Source: Achatina immaculata (lineage: Eukaryota; Mollusca; Gastropoda; Stylommatophora; Achatinidae). Taken from it: a stretch of DNA of 64,000 bases. The notes beneath the pieces were generated by a model, which was not told where the DNA came from, did not search any database, and saw nothing but the letters and a program-made list of their open reading frames with translations. Location: assembly GCA_009760885.1 (NCBI GenBank), contig CM019714.1:866933-930932 (forward strand), given 5' to 3'. The position numbers and the translations under genes are program-made. Numbering within the stretch: the first letter of the stretch is position 1; the number at the start of each line of letters is the position of its first letter. Shown here piece by piece: positions 23,126 through 34,190 of this stretch.

Positions 23126-23724
23126 CACTAGACAAGAGAGTTTGTGGACAGACTAGCCAAGTCAAACAGACACAGTGCTTTTATGTAATGTTCATAAACA
23201 GAAAACATCTTCTTGTTCTTGTTCTTGTTCATGTTCTTAGTCTGTTTCATGAATAGAAGATACATTCTGACATCTTGTACCCAATATTTTTGTGCTGAGC
23301 TCTTGGGTATTTGTATCTTCATCAACTGTGATCTCTGATCCTAAGAACTAAATACAGCCTAGCAAACAGCCCTAACATTTGATATTGACGGTAATTCTTT
23401 TTCCGACACATGCTCCAGCAGTTCTTCTTAAACATTCAAATAAATGAACTGAGAGTTCAGTCAAAAGCTGGAAAGTATTTCTAACTTAAATAAAATGTAG
23501 TGTGTTGCATGTGACAGATGCGTGCATGTAAGGAATATCGCTCATGATTAAAGGGATGCGACTCATATAAATCTTCTGCATGAAATGACATTATTTTTAT
23601 CTCCCCATGAATTCTAATGATTATCAGCGTAGAATTTTCTGCATGGACCACGCGGGCAGCTCATGTTTTTCTAGAAGCTCCAGTCTGTGGGAATGCTAGA
23701 CAGGGGATTACAATTTTACTCAGT
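23126..23724. other. Non-coding spacer
   Basis: Contains a TTGTTC run at 23215-23235. No gene recognised. Confidence 0.4.
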
Positions 23725-25372
23725 TTAGAGTTAGGTTTTGTCATGTTAGGACTTAATGTTTAGTTAGAGTTAGGTTTTGTCATGTTAGGACTTAATGTTT
23801 AGTTAGAGTTAGGTTTTGTCATGTAGGGACTTAATGTTTAGTTAGTTTAGAATTAGGTTTTGTCATGTTAGGACTTAATGTTTAGTTAGTTTAGAGTTAG
23901 GTTTTGTCATGTTAGGACTTAATGTTTAGTTAGTTTAGAGTTAGGTTTTGTTGTGTTAGCACGTATTTTTTAGTTAGTTTAGAGTTAAGTTTTGTGGTGT
24001 TAGCACGTAATGTTTCAGTTAGTTTAGAGTTAAGTTTTGTGGTGTTAGCACGTAATGTTTTAGTTAGTTTAGAGTTAAGTTTTGTGGTGTTAGCACGTAA
24101 TGTTTTAGTTAGTTTAGAGTTAAGTTTTGTGGTGTTAGCACGTAATGTTTTAGTTAGTTTAGAGTTAGGTTTTGTGCTGTTAGCACTGATTGTTTTAGTT
24201 AGTTTAGAGTTAAGTTTTGTGGTGTTAGCACGTAATGTTTTAGTTAGTTTAGAGTTAGGTTTTGTGGTGTTAGCACGGATTGTTTTAGTTAGTTTAGAGT
24301 TAGGTTTTGTCATGTTAGGACTTAATGTTTAGTTAGTTTAGAGTTAAGTTTTGTGGTGTTAGCACGTAATGTTTTAGTTAGTTTAGAGTTAGGTTTTGTG
24401 CTGTTAGCACTGATTGTTTTAGTTAGTTTAGAGTTAAGTTTTGTGGTGTTAGCACGTAATGTTTTAGTTAGTTTAGAGTTAGGTTTTGTGCTGTTAGCAC
24501 GGATTGTTTTAGTTAGTTTAGAGTTAAGTTTTGTGGTGTTAGCACGTAATGTTTTAGTTAGTTTAGAGTTAGGTTTTGTGCTGTTAGCACTGATTGTTTT
24601 AGTTAGTTTAGAGTTAGGTTTTGTGGTGTTAGCACGGATTGTTTTAGTTAGTTTAGAGTTAGATTTTGTGGTGTTAGCACGTAATGTTTTAGTTAGTTTA
24701 GAGTTAGGTTTTGTGCTGTTAGCACTGATTGTTTTAGTTAGTTTAGAGTTAAGTTTTGTGGTGTTAGCACGTAATGTTTTAGTTAGTTTAGAGTTAGGTT
24801 TTGTGGTGTTAGCACGGATTGTTTTAGTTAGTTTAGAGTTAAGTTTTGTGGTGTTAGCACGTAATGTTTTAGTTAGTTTAGAGTTAAGTTTTGTGGTGTT
24901 AGCACGTAATGTTTTAGTTAGTTTAGAGTTAGGTTTTGTGCTGTTAGCACTGATTGTTTTAGTTAGTTTAGAGTTAAGTTTTGTGGTGTTAGCACGTAAT
25001 GTTTTAGTTAGTTTAGAGTTAGGTTTTGTGCTGTTAGCACGGATTGTTTTAGTTAGTTTAGAGTTAAGTTTTGTGGTGTTAGCACGTAATGTTTTAGTTA
25101 GTTTAGAGTTAGGTTTTGTGGTGTTAGCACTGATTGTTTTAGTTAGTTTAGAGTTAGGTTTTGTGGTGTTAGCACGGATTGTTTTAGTTAGTTTAGAGTT
25201 AGATTTTGTGGTGTTAGCACGTAATGTTTTAGTTAGTTTAGAGTTAGATTTTGTGGTGTTAGCACGGATTGTTTTAGTTAGTTTAGAGTTAGGTTTTGTG
25301 GTGTTAGCACGGATTGTTTTAGTTAGTTTAGAGTTAGGTTTTGTGGTGTTAGCACGGATTGTTTTAGTTAGT
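23725..25372. repeat. 45-bp minisatellite with 540-bp higher-order unit
   Basis: The proximal 250 bp are a 45-53-bp precursor form (TTTTGTCATGTTAGGACTTA). From about 23940 a 45-bp form dominates, with GTTAGCACGTAATGTTTTAG and TTAGTTTAGAGTTA. Variant monomers (ACGTAAT, ACTGATT, ACGGATT; GTGGTG or GTGCTG) recur in the same order at a twelve-monomer spacing (24353 and about 24893). Both strands carry long open frames, up to 352 residues of VLVSLEL-type repeats, because 45 is divisible by three and the unit lacks stops. Not considered coding. Confidence 0.95.
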
Positions 25373-25737
25373 AATGTAACTGTAGAACTAGTGAATGTCA
25401 GCGTTGGTTAGAATGTTTGTGATCAGGAGTTTTTCATGTGTGGGAACAGTGTCTTATACTGGGATGCAAATAGGCTTGCAATTTCTTGTTCTTGTTTTGC
25501 CGATAGTTTGAGGTACGCCATGATATATTTCACTAACGTAAATTCATCGGCAAGTATCATCATCATGTGTCGTTAATTAAATGTTTATGTTACCGATGTT
25601 GGGTGCACTTAAATGATTGATTCAGCGTGATTGTTGGGTGGATTCCTGGGTTGACAGTTGAGTATCAGTTAAACGAGTTACGTGCGAATGGCCCACAAGT
25701 CAGAACAGAAGTACCATGGAGTGGTAAAGAAATTAAT

Positions 25738-25775
<38 letters not shown>

Positions 25776-26053
25776 CCCCGTGTGGTACCCGGGATCTACA
25801 AAGAATAGGACCACTGTACCCTACCACGCATGATCGTAAAAGGCGACTAAGGAGGGTTCAGCATAGGGCCAGCAACCCTATCTGGTAAAAAAAACTATCA
25901 GACTGCTACAGAAACAGAAGCAAGGGAAAAAACAAATGCAGGTGGAAGGAGAAATGCGTATCAGGAAACTGAGCCCATGAAGGTTGTGGATGAAAGCCAG
26001 CCACTGGAAGTCCCCAGCCCGACTGCAGACCTCCTGGAACCTAAACACAAGAA

Positions 26054-26109
<56 letters not shown>

Positions 26110-26164
26110 TATATATAATTTGTACCCGAGTACAAGCATATCTATAGTACAAGAACTTAATATT
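25373..26164. other. Non-coding region with two (TA)n tracts
   Basis: TA repeats lie at about 25739-25775 and 26064-26118. The sequence between them (for example CATGATCGTAAAAGGCGACT and AGGGCCAGCAACCCTATCTG) resembles leader sequence that accompanies LINEs in invertebrates, which fits the LINE C-terminus immediately downstream. That link is inference and no open frame supports it. Confidence 0.45.
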
Positions 26165-26400
26165 GAAGAAGGCTGGCTGGTAAAGAGGATTAGACAGAGA
26201 AAACTTAAATATTCTTGACACATTAAACGTCATGATAGTTTAGAGAAGACCATCTTGGAAGGGTACATAATGGAAAAAAAGAAAGAGAGGAAGACCAAGG
26301 CGAAGATGGCTGAAGACATCGTTTAATAATCTGCAAATGGATGCATCAGCAGCAGGCCATCTTACTTACAACCGAGAGGCCTAAAGGAGTGGTGTTAGTG
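26165..26400 (+). pseudogene. LINE C-terminal fragment
   Basis: Frame-shifted plus-strand pieces read RKLKYS..HIKRHDSLEKTI, then a basic RKRGRPRRRW-like segment and a final ...QMDASAAGHLTYNREA. This is the usual end of non-LTR RT proteins (GHI.R....LE....G...G.RGRGRPR.RW). Small indels break every block. Its last ~55 bp recur inverted at 27185-27240. Confidence 0.6.
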
Positions 26401-27179
26401 AGGCGAGGTTCTGACTGACAGATCCAAGTACAGTAGTAAAAGTGAAGTAGAGAAGAACGAAAATGACATTAATATCATTCAAGTGCATTCATAATTAAAT
26501 TAGTCATCATAATTTCCACTCAACAGCATATGTATCAATCAATGCGACAAACACAAATATACAAATGTAATATATACCAAATATGTTCTTCATGCAGTTT
26601 AACTTCATCAAAAAAAAAATTATCATTTATCATTTATCTATACAAATTGCTGAGAAATAAAAATGTATAGAACAGAAAAAAAGGAAAATAAGCAAAACCA
26701 ATTCTTGTCTCTGGTAAACAGCTTTAGTTTGTTGATAAAGAAATAAACTTAATTTTTTTTAAATGTTCACTATATAGAAAAGAAAATTAAACATCCTTGT
26801 CTTATCTACACAAAACCATGGTATAATCACACAGTTAATCATGTCTAACTGTTCTATTTTTCATTCATTTAGCAACTAGAACAATAAGAAACTGAATATA
26901 TCAAAAGTGTAAGATCTGTGTTTCATTTTAAAGCACCGAACACATTTTACGGAAGCAAAACATGAATGTGTGAGTTGCTGATATGTTTTATAGCAAATAA
27001 GTTTGCGAGAAAGGTTTATACATTATGAGTTTATTTTATATAGTAAACATGCACTAGTGGTTTGATATTGGTGGAAAAAATATGATTGTTATTATGTCTT
27101 CTTTCACACATGATATATTAGCTACAGTCAGTATGTCATTTGCATGTCCATTACGGAACTATGGCTCCCTAACAGCTCT
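26401..27179. other. AT-rich non-coding region
   Basis: About 780 bp of AT-rich sequence between two inverted LINE tails. No gene, RNA or tandem repeat recognised. Confidence 0.45.
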
Positions 27180-27765
27180 ACTGTAGGCCTCTCGGTTGTA
27201 AGCAAGTTGGCCTGCTGCTGATGCATCCATTTGCAGATAATCAATGATGTATTTTCCCATTATATACTGTAATTTGTGCATAATTCCAGGTTACTCTTTT
27301 TCGGCAATGGTATGAATACAGTTCTTTTCTATTATTTTGGCCAAATACCTTAATGCCATATCTTTCTACATAGTGCATAATTGTTGAACATTCCTTTCCT
27401 CCTGCTTTAATAAGTTAATTTGTTATCTCATCACATCCTGTGATTTACCATTTTTCAGATTCTTTATTGCCCATAAAATTTCTTCAATTGTCTGTTCGGT
27501 TTCTTTCTCCTCCAATAATAGTTCACACTGTTGATTTCTGCTTCCACAGTCCGTTGTTTCATACATTCCTCTGCAATATTCCTTCCATCTTTCTAGAATT
27601 TCCTCTGTCTCTGTCAAGGTCTTCCCCATCTCTTCACAAATTACATTTAGCTTAGGTGTGACATTTCTCGTCAATGTCTTCATGTCTTTAAACAATTCAC
27701 TATCTCTTCCACACTTCTGATTTTCTTCTGTTCTTTCACAACAATCTTGTATGTATTGTTTTTTG
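27180..27765 (-). pseudogene. LINE fragment: RT N-terminal linker plus rearranged tail
   Basis: The minus-strand frame 27423-27695 reads ETEEILERWKEYCRGMYE, then EKETEQTIEEILWAIKNLKN followed by GKS, the linker preceding the RT domain in many LINEs. Downstream, shifted frames give LIKAGGKE and RTVFIPLPKKSNLELCTNY, the start of the RT domain. After about 27250 the sequence jumps to the C-terminal tail motif (MDASAAGQLAYNREA), so most of the RT has been deleted or the tail is a separate insertion. Confidence 0.7.
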
Positions 27766-27778
27766 TCTTTTCTTATAC

Positions 27779-28312
27779 TCGTGCTGATGTTGCTAAGAAT
27801 CCTCCCGCTCCAACTTCTACAGCTATCACTTTTGCCCTGACTCCTGCCCCCTGCCTCAGTTGCTTGACCAGGTCATTGTACTTCTCACATTTGAATAGAT
27901 GCTGCTCCTCTATTCTTGTTTCTTATGGAACCGTAAGCTCGATCATTATTAATTTCTGTTTTGGTATGGACTACAATACAATGTCAGGTCGCATTCCTGT
28001 GTTCTTAATGGCAGTTGGGTATTCTCTTCTTCCTGGTAGGTTCGCTATCACATCCCAGTCATTTCCACCATCTAGCAGTGATGGTAAGGGAATGTTTCTG
28101 ATTTCAATATTCACTGTCGTACCAGCACCTATGAAGTATTTAATTGGGATTCAACTCTTCTGCTGTTATTTGCTTTATCTTTTGCCCTGTCTACAATGGC
28201 TACTAGTTCCTGCAGCACTCTGTTGTGCCGCCAGGTGTAGCTTCCTTGACCTAATAATACTCTGCTTGCTGACAGCACGTGTTCTAATGCTTGTCTTTTG
28301 TTGCAGAGAGGC
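27779..28312 (-). pseudogene. LINE C-terminus with CCHC and endonuclease-like motifs, copy 2
   Basis: Nearly identical to 3888-4430 and carries the same decayed CLLCNKRQALEHVLSAS knuckle, the REYPTAIKNTGMRPDI segment and the IELTV segment. It lacks the last ~70 residues of copy 1 (ends in LATSA) and at its 5' side passes directly into the 35-bp satellite instead of the 32-bp minisatellite. Confidence 0.75.
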
Positions 28313-29085
28313 ACTTGTCTTGACACATACCAAAGTACACACTCTTCAGCTGTCTTGGCACATACCAAACTACACACTATTCAGCTGTCTTGGCACATAC
28401 CAAACTACAAACTCTTCAGCTGTCTTGACACATACCAAAGTACACACTTTTCAGCTGACCTGGCACATACCAAGCTACACACTCTTCAGCTGTCTTGGCA
28501 CATACCAAGCTACACACTCTTCAGCTGTCTTGGCACATACCAAACTACAAACTCTTCAGCTGTCTTGACACATACCACACTACACACTCTTCAGCTGTCT
28601 TGGCACATACCAAACTACACACTCTTCAGCTGTCTTGGCACATACCAAGCTACACACTCTTCAGCTGTCTTGGCACATACCAAGCTACACACTCTTCAGC
28701 TGTCTTGGCACATACCAAGCTACAAACTCTTCAGCTGTCTTGGCACATACCAAACGACACACTCTTCAGCTGTCTTGGCACATACCAAGCTACACACTCT
28801 TCAGCTGTCGTGGCACATACCAAACGACACATTCTTCAACTGTCTTGGCACATATTAAACTACACACTCTTCAGTTGTCTTGGCACATACCAAACGACAC
28901 ACTCTTCAGCTGTCTTGGCACATACCAAGCTACACACTCTTCAGCTGTCTTGGCACATACCAAGCTACACACTCTTCAGCTGTCTTGGCACATACCAAGC
29001 TACACACTCTTCAGCTGTCTTGGCACATACCAAACGACACACTCTTCAGCTGTCTTGACACATACCAAGCTACACACTCTTCAGC
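28313..29085. repeat. 35-bp satellite, array 3
   Basis: About 22 copies of the unit described at 5878. The left boundary lies inside the LINE copy at 28312 and the right boundary has the same TCTTCAGC|ACGGTG junction to the LINE RT tail as array 2. Confidence 0.97.
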
Positions 29086-29490
29086 ACGGTGTTCTCGGCC
29101 GTGCTCATGGACGCTTCCGGAAGCTCGAACGAAAATTTATTCCGTTAAAGTATAGAATAGACGGAAAACTCTTTAATTTAAGACGATTAAAAGCTGCCTC
29201 AAAAGTTATGAATTGAAAATCAAAGAATTTGCCGATGATTGTACATTAATTGCTAACTCAATATCTAACATGCAAACTATCACTGATAACTTCTCGGAGG
29301 CATGTGACAACTGTGGCCTTACGATCAACATGGGAAAAACAGAAGTTGTATGTCAACTCGCCTCCCAACAAAGAATATACTGACCCGGAAGTCGTGATAA
29401 AACTTTTAGAGCTTGTATAGCACGGACACACCTCACCCTATTTAGACCAAGATGAAGATGTGATCATCATCGAAGACGATGGAAGAACAA
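29086..29490 (+). pseudogene. LINE reverse transcriptase 3' fragment, copy 3 (internally deleted)
   Basis: Matches 8359-9490 at both ends but lacks about 0.72 kb, with the sequence jumping from GTCGTGATAAA to ACTTTTAGAGCTTG. An AAA shared at both deletion ends suggests a microhomology-mediated loss. It retains the KYRIDGKLFNLRRLKAASKV segment, FADDCTLIANS and the terminal FRACIARTHLTLF coding segment. Confidence 0.88.
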
Positions 29491-29644
29491 CAACAACACC
29501 ATACCATACCATTCTATTTTAATTAGCGGAGTGACCAGCCCTTGTCTTCACTGCCGGCACAATTTTCATTGCTGTCGGGTGTTATCTGTCATGGTATACT
29601 TCTTTAACTGTTTTCGTTCATATGATGGCGGCTAGTTAGTTGTT

Positions 29645-30074
29645 GCTCGCCACTAAAACTACTATAATTGCTGCACGTTGGCCACTAAACCTACTATTAC
29701 TGCTGCACGTTCGCCACTAAACCTACTATAATTTCTGCACGTTCGCCACTAAACCTACTATAATTGATGCACCTTCGCCACTAAACCTATATTAATTGCT
29801 GCACGTTGGCCACTAAACCTACTATTACTGCTGCACGTTCGCCACTAAACCTACTATAATTTCTGCACGTTCGCCACTAAACCTACTATAGTTGATGCAC
29901 GTTCGCCATTAAACCTACTATAATTGCTGCAAATTAGACACTAAACCTACTATAATTGCTGCACGTTCGCCACTATACCTACTATAATTGTTGCACGTTA
30001 GACACTAAACCTACTATAATTGCTGCACGTTAGACACTAAACCTACTATAATTGATGCACGTTAGACATTAAAT
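29645..30074. repeat. 32-bp minisatellite, array 2
   Basis: About 13 copies of the unit described at 9645, preceded by the same unique flank. It stops in mid-monomer (GTTAGACATTAAATCAGTG) and the 30-bp satellite begins without any spacer. Confidence 0.95.
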
Positions 30075-33000
30075 CAGTGTACGAAAGTTACATAGCAGTC
30101 TTATGAATGAACAAAAGTAACAAAGCGGGGTTATGAATAATCGAAAGTAACAAACCATTGTTATGAAAGACAGAAAGTTACAAGGCAGTGTTATGAATGA
30201 AAGAAAGTAACACAGCAGTGTTGTGACTGAACGAAAGTAACAAAGCAGTATTAAGAATGTATGAAAGTTACATAGCAGCCTTATGAATCAACGAAAGTAA
30301 CAAAGCAGTGTTATGAATGAACGAATGTAACACAACAGTGTTATGAAGGAACGAAAGTAACACAGCAGTGATATGAATGAATGAAAGTAAAAAAGCTGGG
30401 TTATGAAACGACCGAAAGTAGCACAGCAGGCTTTCGAATGAACGAACGAAACAAAGCAGAGTTATGAATGAACGAAAGTAACAAAGTACCGTTATGAATG
30501 AACGAAAGTAACAAAGCATTGGTGTTAATAAATGATAGTAACAAAGCTGCCTTATGAATGAACTAATGTAACAAAGCAGAGTTATGAATGAACAAATGTA
30601 ACACAGCAGTGGTATGAATGAACGAAAGTAACAAAGCAGTGTTATGAATGAACGAAAGTAACAAAGTAGTGTTATGAATGATCGAAAGTAACAAAGCAGA
30701 GTTATTAATGAATGAATGTAACACAGCAGTGATATGAATGAACGAAAGTAACAAAACTGTGTTATGAATGAACGAAAGTAACAAAGTAGTATTATGAATG
30801 TACGAAAGTTACATAGCAGTCTTATGAATGAACGAAAGTAACAAAGCTGTGTTTTGAATTAACGAAAGTAACAAACCAGTGTTATAAATGACAGAAAGTG
30901 ACAAGGCAGTGTTATGAATAATTTAAAGTAACACAGCAGTGTTATGAATGAACGAAAGTAACAAATCAGTGTTTTTAAAGTACGAAATTTACATATCAGC
31001 ATTATGAATGAACGAAAGTAATAAACTAGTGTTATGAAGGAATGAAAGTAACACAGATGTGATATGTGTGAATGAAAGTTACAACGCTGTGTTATGAATG
31101 AACGAATGAAACACAGCAGTGTTATGAATGAACGAAAGTATAAAACAGCGTGAGGAATGAAGGAAAGTAACAAAGCAGCTTATGAACGTACGAAAGTAAC
31201 ACAGTAGTGTTATGAATGAACGAAAGTAACAAATCATTGGTATTAATGAATTATAGTAACAAAGCTGCCTTATGACTGAACGAATGTAACACAACCGAGT
31301 TATGAATGAACAAAAGTAACAAAGCAGTGGTATGAATGAACGAAAGTAACACAGCAGTGTTATTATTGAGCGAAAGTAAAAACACAGTATTATGAATGAT
31401 CGAAAGATACATAGTAGCGTTTTGAATGAACGAAAGAAACAAAGCAGCCTTATTAATGAACGAATGTAACAAAACAGCCTTATGTATGATTGAAAGTAAC
31501 AAATCAGCCTTATGAATTAACGAAAGTAACAAATCAGTGTTATGAATGAATGAAAGTAACAAAGCTGTGTTATGAGTGAATGAAAGTAACAAAGAAGTGT
31601 TATGAATGAACGAAAGTAACAAAGCAGCCTTATTAATGAACGAATGTAACAAAACAGCCTTATGTATGATTGAAAGTAACAAATCAGCCTTATGAATAAA
31701 CCAATGTAACAAATCAGTGTTATGAATGAATGAAAGTAACAAAGCTGTGTTATGAGTGAATGAAAGTAAAAAAGAAGTGTTATGAATGAACGAAAGAAAC
31801 AAAGCAGTGTTATTAATGTATGAATGTAACACAGCAGTGATATGAATGAACGAAAGTAACAAAGTAACAAAGCAGTATTATGAATGAACGAAAGTAACAA
31901 AGCAGTGTTATGAATGAAAGAAAGTAACAAAGCAGTGTTATGAATGAACGAAAGTAACAAAAAAGTATTATGAATGGACGAAAGTAACAAAGCAATATTA
32001 TGAATGTACGAAAGTTACATAGCAGGCTTATGAATGAAAGAAAGTAACAAAGCAGTGTTATGAACGAGCGAAAGTAATAAAGTAGTGTTATCAATGAACG
32101 AAAGTAACAAAGTAGTGTTATTAATGAACAAAAGCAACAAAGAAGTGTTATTAATGAACGAAAGTAATAAAACAGTGTTAGGAATGAACGAAAGTAATAA
32201 AGCAGTCTTATGAATGAAACAAAGTAACAAAGCAGCCTTAATAATGAACGAAAGTAACAAAGCTGTGTTATGAATGAACGAAAGTAACAAAACAGTGTTA
32301 TGAATGAATGAAAGTAACAAAGCAGTGTTATGAATGAAAGAAAGTAACAAAGCAGTGTTATGAATGAACGAAAGTAACAAAGCAGTGTTATGAATGAACG
32401 AAAGTAACACAGCAGTGTTATGAAAGAACGAAAGTAACACAGCAGTGATATGAATGAATGAACGAAAGTAACAAAGCTGTGTTATGAATGAATGAACGAA
32501 AGTTACATAGCAGGCTTATGAATGAACGAAAGTAACAAAGTAGTGTTATGAATGAACGAAAGTAACAAAGCAGTGTTATGAATGAATGAAAGTAACAAAG
32601 TAGCCTTATGAATGAACGAATGTAACAAAACACAGTTATGAATGAACAAAAGTATCACAGCAGTGGTATGAATGAACAAAAGTAACAAAGCAGTCTTATG
32701 AATGAACGAAAGTAACAAAGCAGTGTTATTAATGAACGAAAGTAACACAGCAGTGTTATGAATGAATGAAAGTAACAAAACTGTGTTATGAATGAACGAA
32801 AGTAACAAAGCAGCGTAAGGAATGAAGAAAAGTAACAAAGCAGCTTTATGTATGAACGAAAGAAAATAAGCAGTGTTATGAATGAACGAAAGTAACAAAG
32901 CAGTATTATGAATGTACGAAAGTTACATAGCAGTCTTATGAATGAACGAAAGTAACAAATCTGTGTTATGAATGAACGAAAGTAACAAAACTGTGTTATG

Positions 33001-34190
33001 AATGAACGAAAGTAACAAACCAGTGTTATGAATGAAAGAAAGTTACAAGGCAGTGTTATGAATGATTGAAAGTAACACAGCAGTGTTATGAATGAACGAA
33101 AGTAACAAAGCAGTGTTATGAAAGTACGAAAGTAACAAAGCAGCATTATGAATGAACGAAAGTAACAAAGCAGTGTTATAAATGAACGAAAGTAACAAAC
33201 CAGTGTTATGAAGGAACGAAAGTAACACAGCAGTGATATGTGTGAATGAAAGTAACAAAGCTGTGTTATGAATGAACGAACGAAACACAGCAGTGTTATG
33301 AATGAACGAAAGTATAAAACAGCGTGAGGAATGAAGGAAAGTAACAAAGCAGCTTATGAATGTACGAAAGTAACACAGTAGTGTTATGAACGAACGAAAG
33401 TAACAAAGCATTGGTATTAATGAATTATAGTAACAAAGCAGAATTATGAATGAATGAACGAATGTAACAAAGCCGAGTTATGAATGAACAAAAGTAACAA
33501 AGCAGTGGTATGAATGAACGAAAGTAACACAGCAGTGTTATGAATGATCGAAAGTAAAAACACAGTATTATGAATGAGCGAAAGTAACAAAGTAGTGTTA
33601 TGAATGAACGAAAGAAACAAAGCAGCATTAGTAATGAACGAATGTAACAAAGAAGCCTTATGTATGAACGAAAGTAACAAAGCAGTCTTATGAATAAACC
33701 AATGTAACAAACCAGTGTTATGAATGAATGAAAGTAACAAAGCTGTTTTATGAATGAATGAAAGTAACAAAGCAGTGTTATGAATGAACGAAAGAAACAA
33801 AGCAGTGTTATTAATGAATGAATGAACGAAAATAACACAGCAGTGATATGAATGAACGAAAGTAACAAAGCAGTGTTATGAATGAAGGAAAGTAACAAAG
33901 CAGTGTTATGTATGAACGAAAATAACAAAACAGTGTTACGAATGAACAAAAGTAACAAATCATTGTTATGAATGAACGAATGTAACAAAACAGCCTTATG
34001 TATGAACGAAAGTAACAAAGCAGTCTTATGAATGAACGAATGTAACAAAGCAGTGTATGAATGAATGAAAGTAACAAAGCTGTGTTATGAATGAATGAAA
34101 GTAACAAAGCACTGTTATGAATGAACGAAAGTAACAAAGCAGTCTTATGAATAAACCAATGTAACAAATCAGTGTTATGAAAGAACGAAA
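30075..34190. repeat. 30-bp satellite, block A
   Basis: About 137 copies of a 30-bp unit containing AATGAACGAAAGTAACAAAG and CAGTGTTATG. Because 30 is divisible by three and lacks stops on the minus strand, minus frames give 10-residue repeats (LLCYFRSFIT and LLLSFIHNTA) of up to 230 residues here. Marker monomers that break the 30-bp register (AACAGCGTGAGGAATGAAGG) occur near 31148 and 33308. No coding claim is made. Confidence 0.97.

Noticed and set aside
23930..25411. Long VLVSLELGFVVLARN-type frame, and an antisense LTKTLRANTTKLNSK-type frame
   Set aside because: Both arise from the 45-bp minisatellite on opposite strands. Simultaneous openness on both strands argues for repeat structure, not coding.
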